Shown here piece by piece: positions 51,042 through 59,222 of a stretch of DNA of 64,000 nt. The notes beneath the pieces were generated by a model. That model did not search any database, was not told the origin of the DNA, and worked only from the letters and a program-made list of their open reading frames with translations. This DNA is from Bradyrhizobium erythrophlei. GTDB lineage: Bacteria > Pseudomonadota > Alphaproteobacteria > Rhizobiales > Xanthobacteraceae. The position numbers and the translations under genes are program-made. Every line of letters starts with the position of its first letter. Within the stretch, counting starts at the first letter, position 1. The stretch covers positions 3,922,501 to 3,986,500 of the forward strand of contig NZ_LT670849.1 in assembly GCF_900142985.1 (NCBI RefSeq). The letters are read 5' to 3'.

Positions 51042-51101
51042 GGGATAGTCTCTCCGAAAAAGTGCTGGCGGATAGTCGTGGGATTCAGGCGGTGCGCTGC
51101 C

Positions 51102-51491
51102 TTATGGGCTGCGTCGTTTGGCGGTCACTTCGATCTCGACCTTCATCTCTGGCTTCAACAGCGCCGATACCACGAGCATCGTGGCCGCGGGGCGGATTTC
51201 GCCCAGGACTTCGCCGCAGACCGCAAAATGCGCATCGGCATCCCTGACGTCGACGAGATAGTAGGTGGCGCGGACGATGTCGGTCATCGCGAAACCGCCC
51301 TCCTTCAAGGCCGCTTCGATGGTCTTGAAGCAGTTTCGTGTCTGGCTCGTGACATCGGCCGGCATGGTCATGGTAGCGTAGTCGTAGCCGGTGGTACCCG
51401 CGACAAAAGCAAAATCGCCGTCAATGACCGCGCGGCTGTAGCCAGAGGTCTTCTCAAACGGTGAACCAGTCGAGATCAAACGGCGGCGCAT
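51102..51491 (-). CDS. RidA family protein
   Basis: 129 residues of the YjgF/YER057c/UK114 family, which hydrolyse reactive enamines/imines. YSRAVIDGDFAFVAGTTGYD at the N-terminus and the conserved arginine in EIRPAATMLVVSALLKPEMK (about residue 105) are present. It is placed between homospermidine synthase and a GNAT gene in a polyamine locus; imine intermediates from polyamine or amino acid metabolism could be its target. Confidence 0.88.
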   Translation of the reverse strand: MRRRLISTGSPFEKTSGYSRAVIDGDFAFVAGTTGYDYATMTMPADVTSQTRNCFKTIEAALKEGGFAMTDIVRATYYLVDVRDADAHFAVCGEVLGEIRPAATMLVVSALLKPEMKVEIEVTAKRRSP

Positions 51492-51707
51492 GACGAGAGC
51501 TCCGATTTCCCAAGTCTTGACGGGATTAGCTCAGGGCAGACGGCGTGTCACGTCCGGGGCGGCCGGCGGGGTACTCCACCGCCGCGCCAAAATGTCCCGA
51601 ACGATGAGCACACTCAGTGCCATCACCAGCATCGTCATGACGGTGCCGCGAAAACGGGTCCGCGGCACCGCGCGGGCGGTTGGTGAGATCTTGCGCATGA
51701 GAGGCCG

Positions 51708-52286
51708 CTACGCCGCGCGGGCGCGCGGCGCCTTCCTGGTTGGCAGAGGAAGCCCGGTCGGGACGATCATGCCGTGCGCGCCGTCGAGCGCGCCCTGGTG
51801 CAGATCCAGGCCAAGCAGGCGGTCACGCTCGAACGGGCCCGGCAGCGACAGCCCGGCCATCCTTTCGGACGAGAAGCCGAAGCGGGCGTAGTAGGGCTCA
51901 TCGCCGAGCAGAATAACCGCGCGATGGCCACGCGCTCCCGCCGCCGCGAGCGCGTGGTCCATCAGCGCGGTCCCGACCCCGAGCTTGCGGGAGGATGCCT
52001 CAACCGCGAGCGGGCCGAGCACGAGCGCCGGGATGCCCCCGGCGCTGACGTGCCACAACCGCAGCGTTCCGACCACGCGCCCTTCCGCCATCGCCGAGAA
52101 GGCAAGGCCTTCGGCGGGCGCACGTCCGTCGCGCAGGCGCTGGCAGGTGCGCATATGGCGGTTCTCGCCAAAGCAGGCATCGAGCAGCGCTTCGCGGGCG
52201 ACGACGTCCGAAGCCTTCTCCGCACGGATCGCGAACGGAGCGGCTTTCGGGGTGAGGGCGAGTTTGGTCTTTCGCAAGTCAGTCAT
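51708..52286 (-). CDS. GNAT family N-acetyltransferase
   Basis: 192 residues with GNAT signatures: LLDACFGENRHMRTCQRLRD, LGPLAVEASSRKLGVGTALM (acetyl-CoA loop) and YYARFGFSSERMAGLSLPGP. This group (with C-terminal LPGPF) is often annotated as predicted N-acetyltransferase YhbS. It lies 124 bp from the end of the ornithine decarboxylase gene, so acetylation of polyamines or amino acids is a possible but unproved role. Confidence 0.85.
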   Translation of the reverse strand: MTDLRKTKLALTPKAAPFAIRAEKASDVVAREALLDACFGENRHMRTCQRLRDGRAPAEGLAFSAMAEGRVVGTLRLWHVSAGGIPALVLGPLAVEASSRKLGVGTALMDHALAAAGARGHRAVILLGDEPYYARFGFSSERMAGLSLPGPFERDRLLGLDLHQGALDGAHGMIVPTGLPLPTRKAPRARAA

Positions 52287-52410
52287 GGCACGTCAGTCTC
52301 CACAGCACACGCGCGGCAAAGCCCGCAGCTGCGTTGTCCAAATCGGCAATGTCAGGATAAGGAGCCGGCGAGCCGGCTCCCGATGATGTCAGGCCTTCAA
52401 AGAGGCCGGG

Positions 52411-53553
52411 TCAGATGTGGTAGGTCTTGAGCGGCGGAATGCCGTTGAAGGCCACCGACGAGTAAGTCGACGTATACGCCCCGGTTCCCTCGATCAGCAC
52501 CTTGTCGCCAATCTCGAGCGTTACGGGAAGCGGATACGGCATCTTCTCGTACATGACGTCGGCGGAATCGCAGGTCGGACCTGCGAGCACGCACGGCGTC
52601 ATTTCCGCCCCGTCATGCGGGGTGCGGATCGCGTAGCGGATCGACTCGTCCATGGTCTCGGCGAGACCACCGAACTTGCCGATATCCAGGTACACCCAGC
52701 GCACCTCGTCCTCGTCGCTCTTCCTGGAGATCAGGACGACTTCGGACTCGATGATGCCAGCATTGCCGACCATGCCGCGGCCCGGTTCGATGATCGTTTC
52801 CGGGATCTGGTTGCCGAAATGCTTGCGCAGCGCGCGGAAGATCGACCGGCCGTACTGCACGACCGGAGGAACGTCCTTGAGGTACTTGGTCGGGAATCCA
52901 CCGCCCATGTTGACCATGGAGAGGTTGATTCCCCGCTCGGCGCAGTTGCGAAACACCTGGGAGGCCATCGCCAAAGCGCGGTCCCAAGCCTTCACCTTGC
53001 GCTGCTGCGAGCCGACGTGGAAGGAGATCCCGCACGGCTCCAGGCCCAGACGCTTGGCGAGGTCGAGCACCTCGACCGCCATTTCCGGGTCGCAGCCGAA
53101 CTTCCGCGACAGCGGCCATTCGGCGCCGGCGCAGTCGTAGAGAATGCGGCAGAACACCTTCGCAGCCGGAGCGGCACGGGCGACCTTTTCGACTTCGGCG
53201 GCGCAATCGACTGCGAACAGCCGAATGCCGAGCGCGAAGGCACGCGCGATGTCGCGCTCCTTCTTGATCGTGTTGCCGAAGGAGATGCGGTCAGCCGCCG
53301 CACCGGCGGCCAGCGCCATCTCGATCTCCGCAACGGTCGCGGTATCGAAGCACGACCCGAGCGAGGCCAGCAGCGACAGCACTTCCGGGGCCGGGTTTGC
53401 CTTCACCGCGTAGAACACGCGGCTGTCGGGCAGCGCCTTGGCGAAGTTCTGATAGTTGTCGCGCACGACGTCGAGGTCGACGACGAGGCAGGGCTCAACG
53501 TCGTTGCCTTCGTTCCGGCGGCTACGCAGGAATTCCATGATGCGTTCGGTCAT
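52411..53553 (-). CDS. Ornithine/lysine decarboxylase, fold III
   Basis: A 380-residue PLP-dependent decarboxylase of the eukaryote-like alanine-racemase fold. PLP lysine Lys51 in VFYAVKANPAPEVL; the phosphate-binding glycine loop is MVNMGGGFPTKYL; catalytic Cys328 in AGPTCDSADVMYEKM. It produces putrescine from ornithine (or cadaverine from lysine). ATG 53553 has GGAGG 5 nt upstream. It is preceded by a long transcribed leader (about 500 nt) and followed by GNAT, RidA and homospermidine synthase genes on the same strand. Confidence 0.94.
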   Translation of the reverse strand: MTERIMEFLRSRRNEGNDVEPCLVVDLDVVRDNYQNFAKALPDSRVFYAVKANPAPEVLSLLASLGSCFDTATVAEIEMALAAGAAADRISFGNTIKKERDIARAFALGIRLFAVDCAAEVEKVARAAPAAKVFCRILYDCAGAEWPLSRKFGCDPEMAVEVLDLAKRLGLEPCGISFHVGSQQRKVKAWDRALAMASQVFRNCAERGINLSMVNMGGGFPTKYLKDVPPVVQYGRSIFRALRKHFGNQIPETIIEPGRGMVGNAGIIESEVVLISRKSDEDEVRWVYLDIGKFGGLAETMDESIRYAIRTPHDGAEMTPCVLAGPTCDSADVMYEKMPYPLPVTLEIGDKVLIEGTGAYTSTYSSVAFNGIPPLKTYHI

Positions 53554-54060
53554 AGCACCCTCCAAACGGCCCAAGCGACGGGGCCCGTTCAAAATGATCT
53601 CGGTCGTAAGTGTCGTGACCTGGTCGCACGATGGAGACGCGACGAAGCCTCGAACTCAGAACCGAACTGTGCTGCCGTTGGATTGGTTGGGAATTTTCCC
53701 GCCCGATCACCTGGCAATGAAGGACAAGCCTTTTCAGTAGCCCGCGCCGGCGGTGGAATGCCGGTAGAGACCAAAAAAGCCCGATCCGTCGTTGCTTTAA
53801 GTCGCGTCCCCCGTTGAGAACGAGGTGCGCCGGTTCGCCTCCGGCTGCCAGTCACGGTTGCAAGGAAATGAAGGGACCTTCAACGGCATCTCTGGAGAGA
53901 GAGGCTGGCCTCTGGAGTCTTCGACTTGAAAAGTCTTGTCGACTTTGACGTCTCGGACCTGAGCGACCCTCGGTTCTTCATCCCTTGGCGGCTGTCCGGC
54001 CTCTTGTCCGGATACCTACCGACTGACACACGACCACAGGCACGTGCGAAATTGGGCAAG
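53554..54060 (-). ncRNA. Probable speF-type regulatory leader of the ornithine decarboxylase gene
   Basis: The distance from the predicted transcription start near 54060 to the start codon is about 507 nt without a conventional gene. Read on the minus strand it contains hairpin TCCGG/CCGGA (54000-54017 region), then CCAAGGGATGAAGAACCGAG and GGTCGCTCAGGTCC, a conserved-looking run, and several stem-loops (GAGGC/GCCTC). The speF RNA motif is a known structured leader upstream of ornithine decarboxylase genes in alphaproteobacteria; identity with it is inferred from position and not confirmed by a covariance search. Confidence 0.6.
53879..53980 (-). CDS. Possible 33-residue leader peptide inside the speF-type leader
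   Basis: ATG 53980 follows AAGGG directly; the frame reads MKNRGSLRSETSKSTRLFKS, then KTPEASLSLQRCR, and stops at TGA 53879-53881. It is basic (Lys/Arg at about one residue in four). In gammaproteobacteria the unrelated speFL peptide senses ornithine by ribosome stalling; a similar role here is speculative and the ribosome-site spacing is short. The ATG region may instead be a structured RNA. Confidence 0.3.
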
Positions 54061-54066
54061 AACGCA

Positions 54067-54095
54067 CATAATCTTTTTGACTCTGCTTCGCAACA
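54067..54095 (-). promoter_or_regulatory. Predicted promoter of the ornithine decarboxylase leader
   Basis: Minus-strand TTGTTG (54090-54095) and GATTAT (54067-54072) separated by exactly 17 nt. It is the only well spaced pair in the low-GC stretch upstream of the leader. Confidence 0.55.
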
Positions 54096-54261
54096 ATTTT
54101 TTTAGGCTGAGCGCAAATTTCCCTAACACGCGATTACGTCGCCGCGCGCGACGCGCGAAAGCGGCATCGAAAATGAACGCACGTTAAGTTTGTTTAAGGA
54201 AGCGTAACGTTCTCGCGCGCGATGAACCGCGCTTGTCCGCGGTGAGCGCGTCAGATGCGAA

Positions 54262-54546
54262 TCAGCTGCGGCGGGTGAAAGGCTCGACGCGCTGAGCGGC
54301 GCGGATGAAGGTGATCATCACGAACACGCCGATCGCAAATAAGACAGCCTGCAGACCATGGGCCCACGCGTCCTGAGAGATGCTCAGAGCAAATGTCTCC
54401 GGTGGCACCAGGATCGCGAGCGCCCAGCCGCCGGCAAACGCGGCGCCGAACACTTCGGCGCCGATCAGGATCGCCGCGCTGATGACGGTGATGACGCTCG
54501 GCCAGACGATCTGGCGGCCAGTGGTCGGAGAGGTCTGCGCACTCAT
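54262..54546 (-). CDS. Small two-helix membrane protein
   Basis: 94 residues with two hydrophobic segments (SVITVISAAILIGAEVFGAAFAGGWALAILVPP as one or two helices; LQAVLFAIGVFVMITFIRAA). Polar N-terminal tail MSAQTSPTTGRQ and basic C-terminus. Family not recognised. It lies between the polyamine leader and the divergent peptidase gene. Confidence 0.7.
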   Translation of the reverse strand: MSAQTSPTTGRQIVWPSVITVISAAILIGAEVFGAAFAGGWALAILVPPETFALSISQDAWAHGLQAVLFAIGVFVMITFIRAAQRVEPFTRRS

Positions 54547-54697
54547 GGACGTGAACCCGTCAATTCTCTGTCAGTTCCTGTTTTCGGGCCGCAATCTCTA
54601 TGAAAAGCCGGCTCGTATCAAGCGCAAAAGGCCCAAAAAAGCCGCACCGCGTGATATAGCCTGAAGCCTCAAATCGGCATTCAAAACGGGATTTTCG

Positions 54698-56785
54698 ATG
54701 TCAGAAGACCAGGCACAGGCTCCTCAATCTGCGCAGGCCAACCCGCTGCTGCGGCCGTGGCAGACGCCGTTCGAAACGCCACCCTTTGCCGAGATCGCGC
54801 CGGAGATGTTTTTGCCGGCGTTCGAGCAGGCCTTCGCCGACCACGCCGCCGAGGTCGCCGCGATCACCCACGATCCCGCGCAGGCCGACTTCGACAACAC
54901 CATCACGGCGCTGGAGCGCTCGGGCAAGCTGCTCACCAGGGTCTCGTCGGTCTTCTACGCGCTGGTGTCGGCGCATTCCAATCCGGCGCTGCTCGAGGCC
55001 GACAAGGAAGTGTCGCTCCGGATGGCGCGGCACTGGAATCCGATCATGATGAACGCCGTGCTGTTCGGCCGGATCGCCCAGCTGCACGAGAAGCGGGCGA
55101 CGCTTGGCCTCACGGCTGAACAGCTGCGGCTGCTCGAGCGCACCTATACGCGCTTCCACCGCGCCGGCGCCGGGCTCGACGAGGCGGCAAAAGTACGGAT
55201 GGCCGAGATCAACGAGCGACTGGCCCATCTCGGGACGACCTTCAGCCATCACCTGCTTGCCGACGAGCAGGAATGGTTCATGGAGCTTGGCGAGGCCGAC
55301 CGCGAGGGGCTTTCGGACAGCTTCGTCGCGGCCGCCCGGGCCGCCGCCGAGGAGCGGGGGCTCCCCGGCAAGGCGATCGTGACGCTGTCGCGCTCCTTCG
55401 TGGAGCCGTTCCTGAAGACCTCGCCGCGCCGCGACCTGCGCGAGAAGCTCTACAAGGCCTTCATCGCCCGCGGCGACAACGGCAACGCCAACGACAACAC
55501 CGCCACCATTGTCGAGATTCTCGCGCTCCGCGAGGAGAGCGCTAGGTTGCTGGGCTACCCGACCTTCGCCGCCTACCGGCTGGAGGATTCCATGGCCAAG
55601 ACGCCGCAGGCCGTACGTGGCCTGCTGGAGCGGGTCTGGAAGCCGGCGCGGGAGCGGACGCTGAGGGATCGCGACGGACTTCAGGAGATGATCGTGGCCG
55701 AGGGCGGCAATTTCGCCCTCGCCGCCTGGGACTGGCGCTACTATGCCGAGAAGCTGCGGCAGATGAAAGCCAATTTCGACGATGCCGCGATCAAGCCCTA
55801 TCTCTCGCTCGACCACATGATCGAGGCCGCCTTCGACTGCGCCGCCCGCCTGTTCGGCCTCTCCTTCGAAGAGCGCAAGGACGTGCCGGTCTGGCATCCC
55901 GACGTGCGCGTCTGGGAGGTCAGGGATCGCGACGGCAAGCACACGGCGCTGTTCTATGGCGACTACTTCGCCCGGCCCTCCAAACGCTCCGGCGCCTGGA
56001 TGACCTCGCTCCGCGACCAGCAGAAGCTCGATGGCGAAGTCGCGCCCGTGATCCTCAACGTCTGCAACTTCTCCAAGGGCGCCGATGGTGAGCCGTCCCT
56101 CCTGTCGCCGGACGATGCCCGCACGCTGTTCCACGAGTTCGGCCACGGCCTGCACGGCATGCTGTCGGACGTCGTCTACCCCTCGCTGTCCGGCACCAGT
56201 GTCTTTACGGACTTCGTCGAACTGCCCTCGCAGCTTTACGAACATTGGCAGGAGCAGCCGCAGGTGTTGCGGCAGTTCGCCCGGCACTACCAGACCGGCG
56301 AGCCGCTGCCGGACGACCTGCTCCGGCGTTTCATCGCCGCACGGAAATTCAACCAGGGCTTTGCCACGGTCGAGTTCGTGGCCTCAGCGCTGCTCGACCT
56401 CGAATTCCACACCCAGCCGGCATCGGCGAGTGCTGACGTGCATGCCTTTGAGAGCCGGGAACTGGAAAAGATCGGCATGCCGGCGGAAATCGCGATGCGC
56501 CACCGGCCGCAGCAATTCGGCCACATCTTCTCCGGCGATCACTATGCCTCCGGCTATTACAGCTATATGTGGTCGGAGGTGATGGACGCCGACGCCTTCG
56601 GCGCGTTCGAGGAGGCCGGCAATATTTTTGACCCTGCCGTCGCCAAACGGCTGCACGACGACATCTATTCCTCCGGCGGCTCGCGCGATCCGGAAGAGGC
56701 CTATGTGGCCTTCCGCGGCCGGGAGCCCGAGCCCGACGCGCTGTTGCGCCGCCGTGGCCTCCTGGAAACCTCAGAGGCTGCCTGA
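54698..56785 (+). CDS. M3 family oligopeptidase (OpdA/Dcp-like)
   Basis: A 695-residue zinc metallopeptidase degrading small peptides and cleaved signal peptides. Active site H479-E-F-G-H483 in LFHEFGHGLHGML, with the downstream Glu in the FVELPSQLYEHW helix. The long N-terminal helical part (residues about 30-300) matches the M3 channel domain. The length of 680-700 is typical of oligopeptidase A and dipeptidyl carboxypeptidase; which one cannot be decided. Confidence 0.94.
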   Translation: MSEDQAQAPQSAQANPLLRPWQTPFETPPFAEIAPEMFLPAFEQAFADHAAEVAAITHDPAQADFDNTITALERSGKLLTRVSSVFYALVSAHSNPALLEADKEVSLRMARHWNPIMMNAVLFGRIAQLHEKRATLGLTAEQLRLLERTYTRFHRAGAGLDEAAKVRMAEINERLAHLGTTFSHHLLADEQEWFMELGEADREGLSDSFVAAARAAAEERGLPGKAIVTLSRSFVEPFLKTSPRRDLREKLYKAFIARGDNGNANDNTATIVEILALREESARLLGYPTFAAYRLEDSMAKTPQAVRGLLERVWKPARERTLRDRDGLQEMIVAEGGNFALAAWDWRYYAEKLRQMKANFDDAAIKPYLSLDHMIEAAFDCAARLFGLSFEERKDVPVWHPDVRVWEVRDRDGKHTALFYGDYFARPSKRSGAWMTSLRDQQKLDGEVAPVILNVCNFSKGADGEPSLLSPDDARTLFHEFGHGLHGMLSDVVYPSLSGTSVFTDFVELPSQLYEHWQEQPQVLRQFARHYQTGEPLPDDLLRRFIAARKFNQGFATVEFVASALLDLEFHTQPASASADVHAFESRELEKIGMPAEIAMRHRPQQFGHIFSGDHYASGYYSYMWSEVMDADAFGAFEEAGNIFDPAVAKRLHDDIYSSGGSRDPEEAYVAFRGREPEPDALLRRRGLLETSEAA

Positions 56786-56786
56786 G

Positions 56787-57428
56787 ATGAAGCCGTGGCG
56801 TCTCGTCGGCCTGCTATTCTTCGTCAGCTTCGGTCTGCTTGGCGCAACGGCAGCGCAGGCCCATCCGCATGTCTGGATCACCTCGATCAGCGAGTTGATG
56901 TACGCACCCGACGGCTCGGTCACGGGGGTGCGTCACGCCTGGACGTTTGACGACATGTTCTCGACCTATGCCTTGCAGGGGATCGAGACTAAGAAAAAGG
57001 GCGTCTACACCCACGAAGAACTGGCCCCGCTCGCCCAGACCAATGTCGAGTCGCTAAAGGAGTTCGGCTACTTCACCTTTGCCAAGGCCGACGGCAAGAA
57101 GGCGAAATTCGAGGAGCCGGTCGACTACTTCCTCGAATACAAGGGCGGCCTTCTGGTGCTGCATTTCACCTTGCCGCTGAAGACGCCGGTCAAGCCAAAG
57201 GTGCTTGCAGTCGAGGTGTTCGATCCGACTTTCTTTGTCGACTTCAAGCTCGCCGACAAGGATCCGGTGAAACTGGTCGGCGCGCCCGCGGCGTGCGGGT
57301 TCGACTTGCAGCGGCCGAATGACGGTGCGGCGAGCGCGCAGGCGCTTGGCGAGCAGAATTTTACCGACGGCGGCAATGCCAATTTCGGCGCGATGTTCGC
57401 CAACAAGATCACGGTAACGTGCCCGTGA
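56787..57428 (+). CDS. DUF1007 family secreted protein
   Basis: A 213-residue protein with signal peptide (MKPWRLVGLLFFVSFGLLGA, cleavage after AQA). The mature chain begins HPHVWITSISELMYAPDGSV, the diagnostic start of DUF1007. The His-Pro-His at the mature N-terminus is a possible metal site. It precedes and slightly overlaps the NicO gene (10 bp), a pairing often seen and thought to supply or protect a metal for the exporter; here it starts 1 bp after the peptidase stop. Confidence 0.88.
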   Translation: MKPWRLVGLLFFVSFGLLGATAAQAHPHVWITSISELMYAPDGSVTGVRHAWTFDDMFSTYALQGIETKKKGVYTHEELAPLAQTNVESLKEFGYFTFAKADGKKAKFEEPVDYFLEYKGGLLVLHFTLPLKTPVKPKVLAVEVFDPTFFVDFKLADKDPVKLVGAPAACGFDLQRPNDGAASAQALGEQNFTDGGNANFGAMFANKITVTCP

Positions 57429-58552
57429 AGCCGGGCGAGGGCACCTTGCGCCTCAGCCGCGCGCTCGCGGTTGGCGCGCTTGCGGTGGCCGCGGTGCTGG
57501 CGGCTGACGGCGTGGCTCACATCGTTGCGGCGCAGACGCCATTTGGCGGGGTGCGTCCGCCGGCGACCGAACAGTCCGGTGGCCTGATCGGATGGCTGCT
57601 GGCCAAACAATCCGAATTCTATCGCGAGATGTCCTCCACCATTCGCGCCGCCAAGTCCGACGGCAGCGCGGTTTGGGGGCTGCTGGCGATCTCGTTCGCC
57701 TACGGGATCTTTCACGCCGCGGGTCCCGGCCACGGCAAAGCGGTGATTTCGTCCTATCTCGTCGCCAACCAGGAAACCGCAAAGCGCGGCATCGTGCTCT
57801 CATTCGTCTCGGCGATGTTGCAGTCGCTGGTCGCGGTGCTGATTGTCGCCATCGGTGCCTGGCTGCTCAACATCACCGCAAAAACCATGTGCGGGGCGGA
57901 GAGGGTGATTGCGATCGCGAGCTATGGTCTGATCGCGGCATTTGGCGCGCGTCTGGTCTGGACCAAGGGCGCGGGCTTCATTCGGGCGTTGCAGGCTCAC
58001 TCGCCAGGTCCTGAACTGGCGCTGGCCTCGGCCTCTCATGGTCACGTCCACCATCATGACCATGACCATTCGCACGATGGTCCGCATGATCACGCCCATC
58101 GCGATCATGCACACCACGATCATGGCCATGACCACGTGCACGTCCACGACGAGCATTGCGGCCATTCCCATGGCCCAATGCCGGGCGAATTGGCCGGGCC
58201 CGGCGGATGGTCGCGCGGCTTAAGCGCGATCTTTGCGGTGGGCCTGCGGCCGTGTTCCGGCGCCATCCTGGTCTTGGTGTTCGCGCTGGCACAGGGCCTG
58301 TTCTGGGCCGGCATTGCCGCCACGTTCGTGATGGGGCTCGGCACCGCCATTACAGTCGCGGCGATCGCGGTGCTGGCGGTAACGGCAAAAGGCATAGCAC
58401 ACCGCATCAGTGGCGCGAGCGACGGCCGCGGCGCGCTCGTCATGCGGGGCATCGAATTTGCCGCCGCGGGGCTCGTGCTGCTGTTCGGGATTGGTCTTCT
58501 GACCGGCTATCTCTTTGCCGAGCCGCTGACGTGTCTCCAGCCGATTTTATAG
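57419..58552 (+). CDS. NicO/RcnA-type nickel/cobalt (or zinc) exporter
   Basis: A 377-residue membrane protein. The NicO signature HAAGPGHGKAVISSYL (helix II region) and RPCSGAILVLVFALAQGL are present; between them is a cytoplasmic loop with some 25 histidines in about 60 residues (residues roughly 200-258, HVHHHDHDHSHDGPHDHAHR). The family exports Ni(II)/Co(II). The start is a GTG at 57419 overlapping the DUF1007 gene. Metal specificity is not certain. Its stop is within 3 bp of that of the convergent MAPEG gene. Confidence 0.9.
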   Translation: MPVKPGEGTLRLSRALAVGALAVAAVLAADGVAHIVAAQTPFGGVRPPATEQSGGLIGWLLAKQSEFYREMSSTIRAAKSDGSAVWGLLAISFAYGIFHAAGPGHGKAVISSYLVANQETAKRGIVLSFVSAMLQSLVAVLIVAIGAWLLNITAKTMCGAERVIAIASYGLIAAFGARLVWTKGAGFIRALQAHSPGPELALASASHGHVHHHDHDHSHDGPHDHAHRDHAHHDHGHDHVHVHDEHCGHSHGPMPGELAGPGGWSRGLSAIFAVGLRPCSGAILVLVFALAQGLFWAGIAATFVMGLGTAITVAAIAVLAVTAKGIAHRISGASDGRGALVMRGIEFAAAGLVLLFGIGLLTGYLFAEPLTCLQPIL

Positions 58553-58945
58553 CGGCAGGAACTTGCGCAGCGCCGGCAGGAAGAAGATCGCGATATTGAT
58601 CGCAAAGCCGATCGACCACAGGATCGAGCGCAACGTCGGCCGGTTGCCGATATAGGTGAAGACATAGGCGATCCGCACGATCACGAACAGCACGGCGAGT
58701 TCATTGATCAGGTTTTGCGGGCAGGCGCGAAATTCGGCGAGCAGCACCGCAACGGCAAAGAATGGGAACGACTCGATCCCGTTCTGGTGCGCGCCCAGTG
58801 CCCGTGCAGCAATCGGATCTTCGTAGAAGGTCGGGTCGCGCGGCTTGGAATTGTCGAAACGGCCAACCCTGAGCCATTTTACCGGGGCTATGCTCAGGAG
58901 GTAGAGCATCAGGCTCAAGAATACGCACCACTCGGCGATTGTCAT
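58547..58945 (-). CDS. MAPEG family membrane protein
   Basis: A 132-residue, four-helix protein: MTIAEWCVFLSLMLYLLSIA, the loop RALGAHQNGIESFPFFAVAV (the conserved E-S-F/P-F signature of MAPEG, glutathione-dependent eicosanoid-type enzymes), AVLFVIVRIAYVFTYIGNRP and LRSILWSIGFAINIAIFFLP. ATG 58945 has GGAGG 4 nt upstream. Bacterial members are poorly characterised. Confidence 0.88.
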   Translation of the reverse strand: MTIAEWCVFLSLMLYLLSIAPVKWLRVGRFDNSKPRDPTFYEDPIAARALGAHQNGIESFPFFAVAVLLAEFRACPQNLINELAVLFVIVRIAYVFTYIGNRPTLRSILWSIGFAINIAIFFLPALRKFLPL

Positions 58946-58958
58946 ACTTCCTCCCACG

Positions 58959-59035
58959 CAGTGTGGCGAAGCTGACGTTCCTTTCAGTTTCGCGGTGATA
59001 ACTTCAAAGGAACGTCAGCGTCAAAGCCACACTAG
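58959..59035. repeat. CTAG palindromic element R7
   Basis: 77 bp; left end CAGTGTGGC (CTAG altered), right end GCCACACTAG; inner arms CTGACGTTCCTTT and AAAGGAACGTCAG. Paired with R8 14 bp away. Confidence 0.88.
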
Positions 59036-59048
59036 AATCATATATTTG

Positions 59049-59124
59049 CTAGTGTCCTTTTGATTTTGACATTCGTAAAAGTGCTCGTTGCGACAGGATA
59101 CGAATGTCAAAACCGGCACACTAG
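59049..59124. repeat. CTAG palindromic element R8
   Basis: 76 bp beginning CTAGTGTCC and ending GGCACACTAG; inner arms TTTTGACATTCGTA and ACGAATGTCAAAA. Same inner core as R2 and R9. Confidence 0.9.
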
Positions 59125-59222
59125 CGCCCGGCGATACCGAAATCGCCTCGCGACGTGACATTCAGAGTATCGAACCCGGTGCAATCTTGACAAGGATGGT
59201 CGGGCGCGCGAAGCCAGCTCCC

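Noticed and set aside
51490..51891. Plus-strand frame between RidA and GNAT genes
   Set aside because: Begins within the RidA start region and runs antisense to the GNAT gene; basic low-complexity product and no ribosome site.
54701..56287. 528-codon minus-strand frame opposite the M3 peptidase
   Set aside because: Entirely antisense to a gene with an intact catalytic motif; composition is repetitive Arg/Gly/Leu with no recognisable domain.
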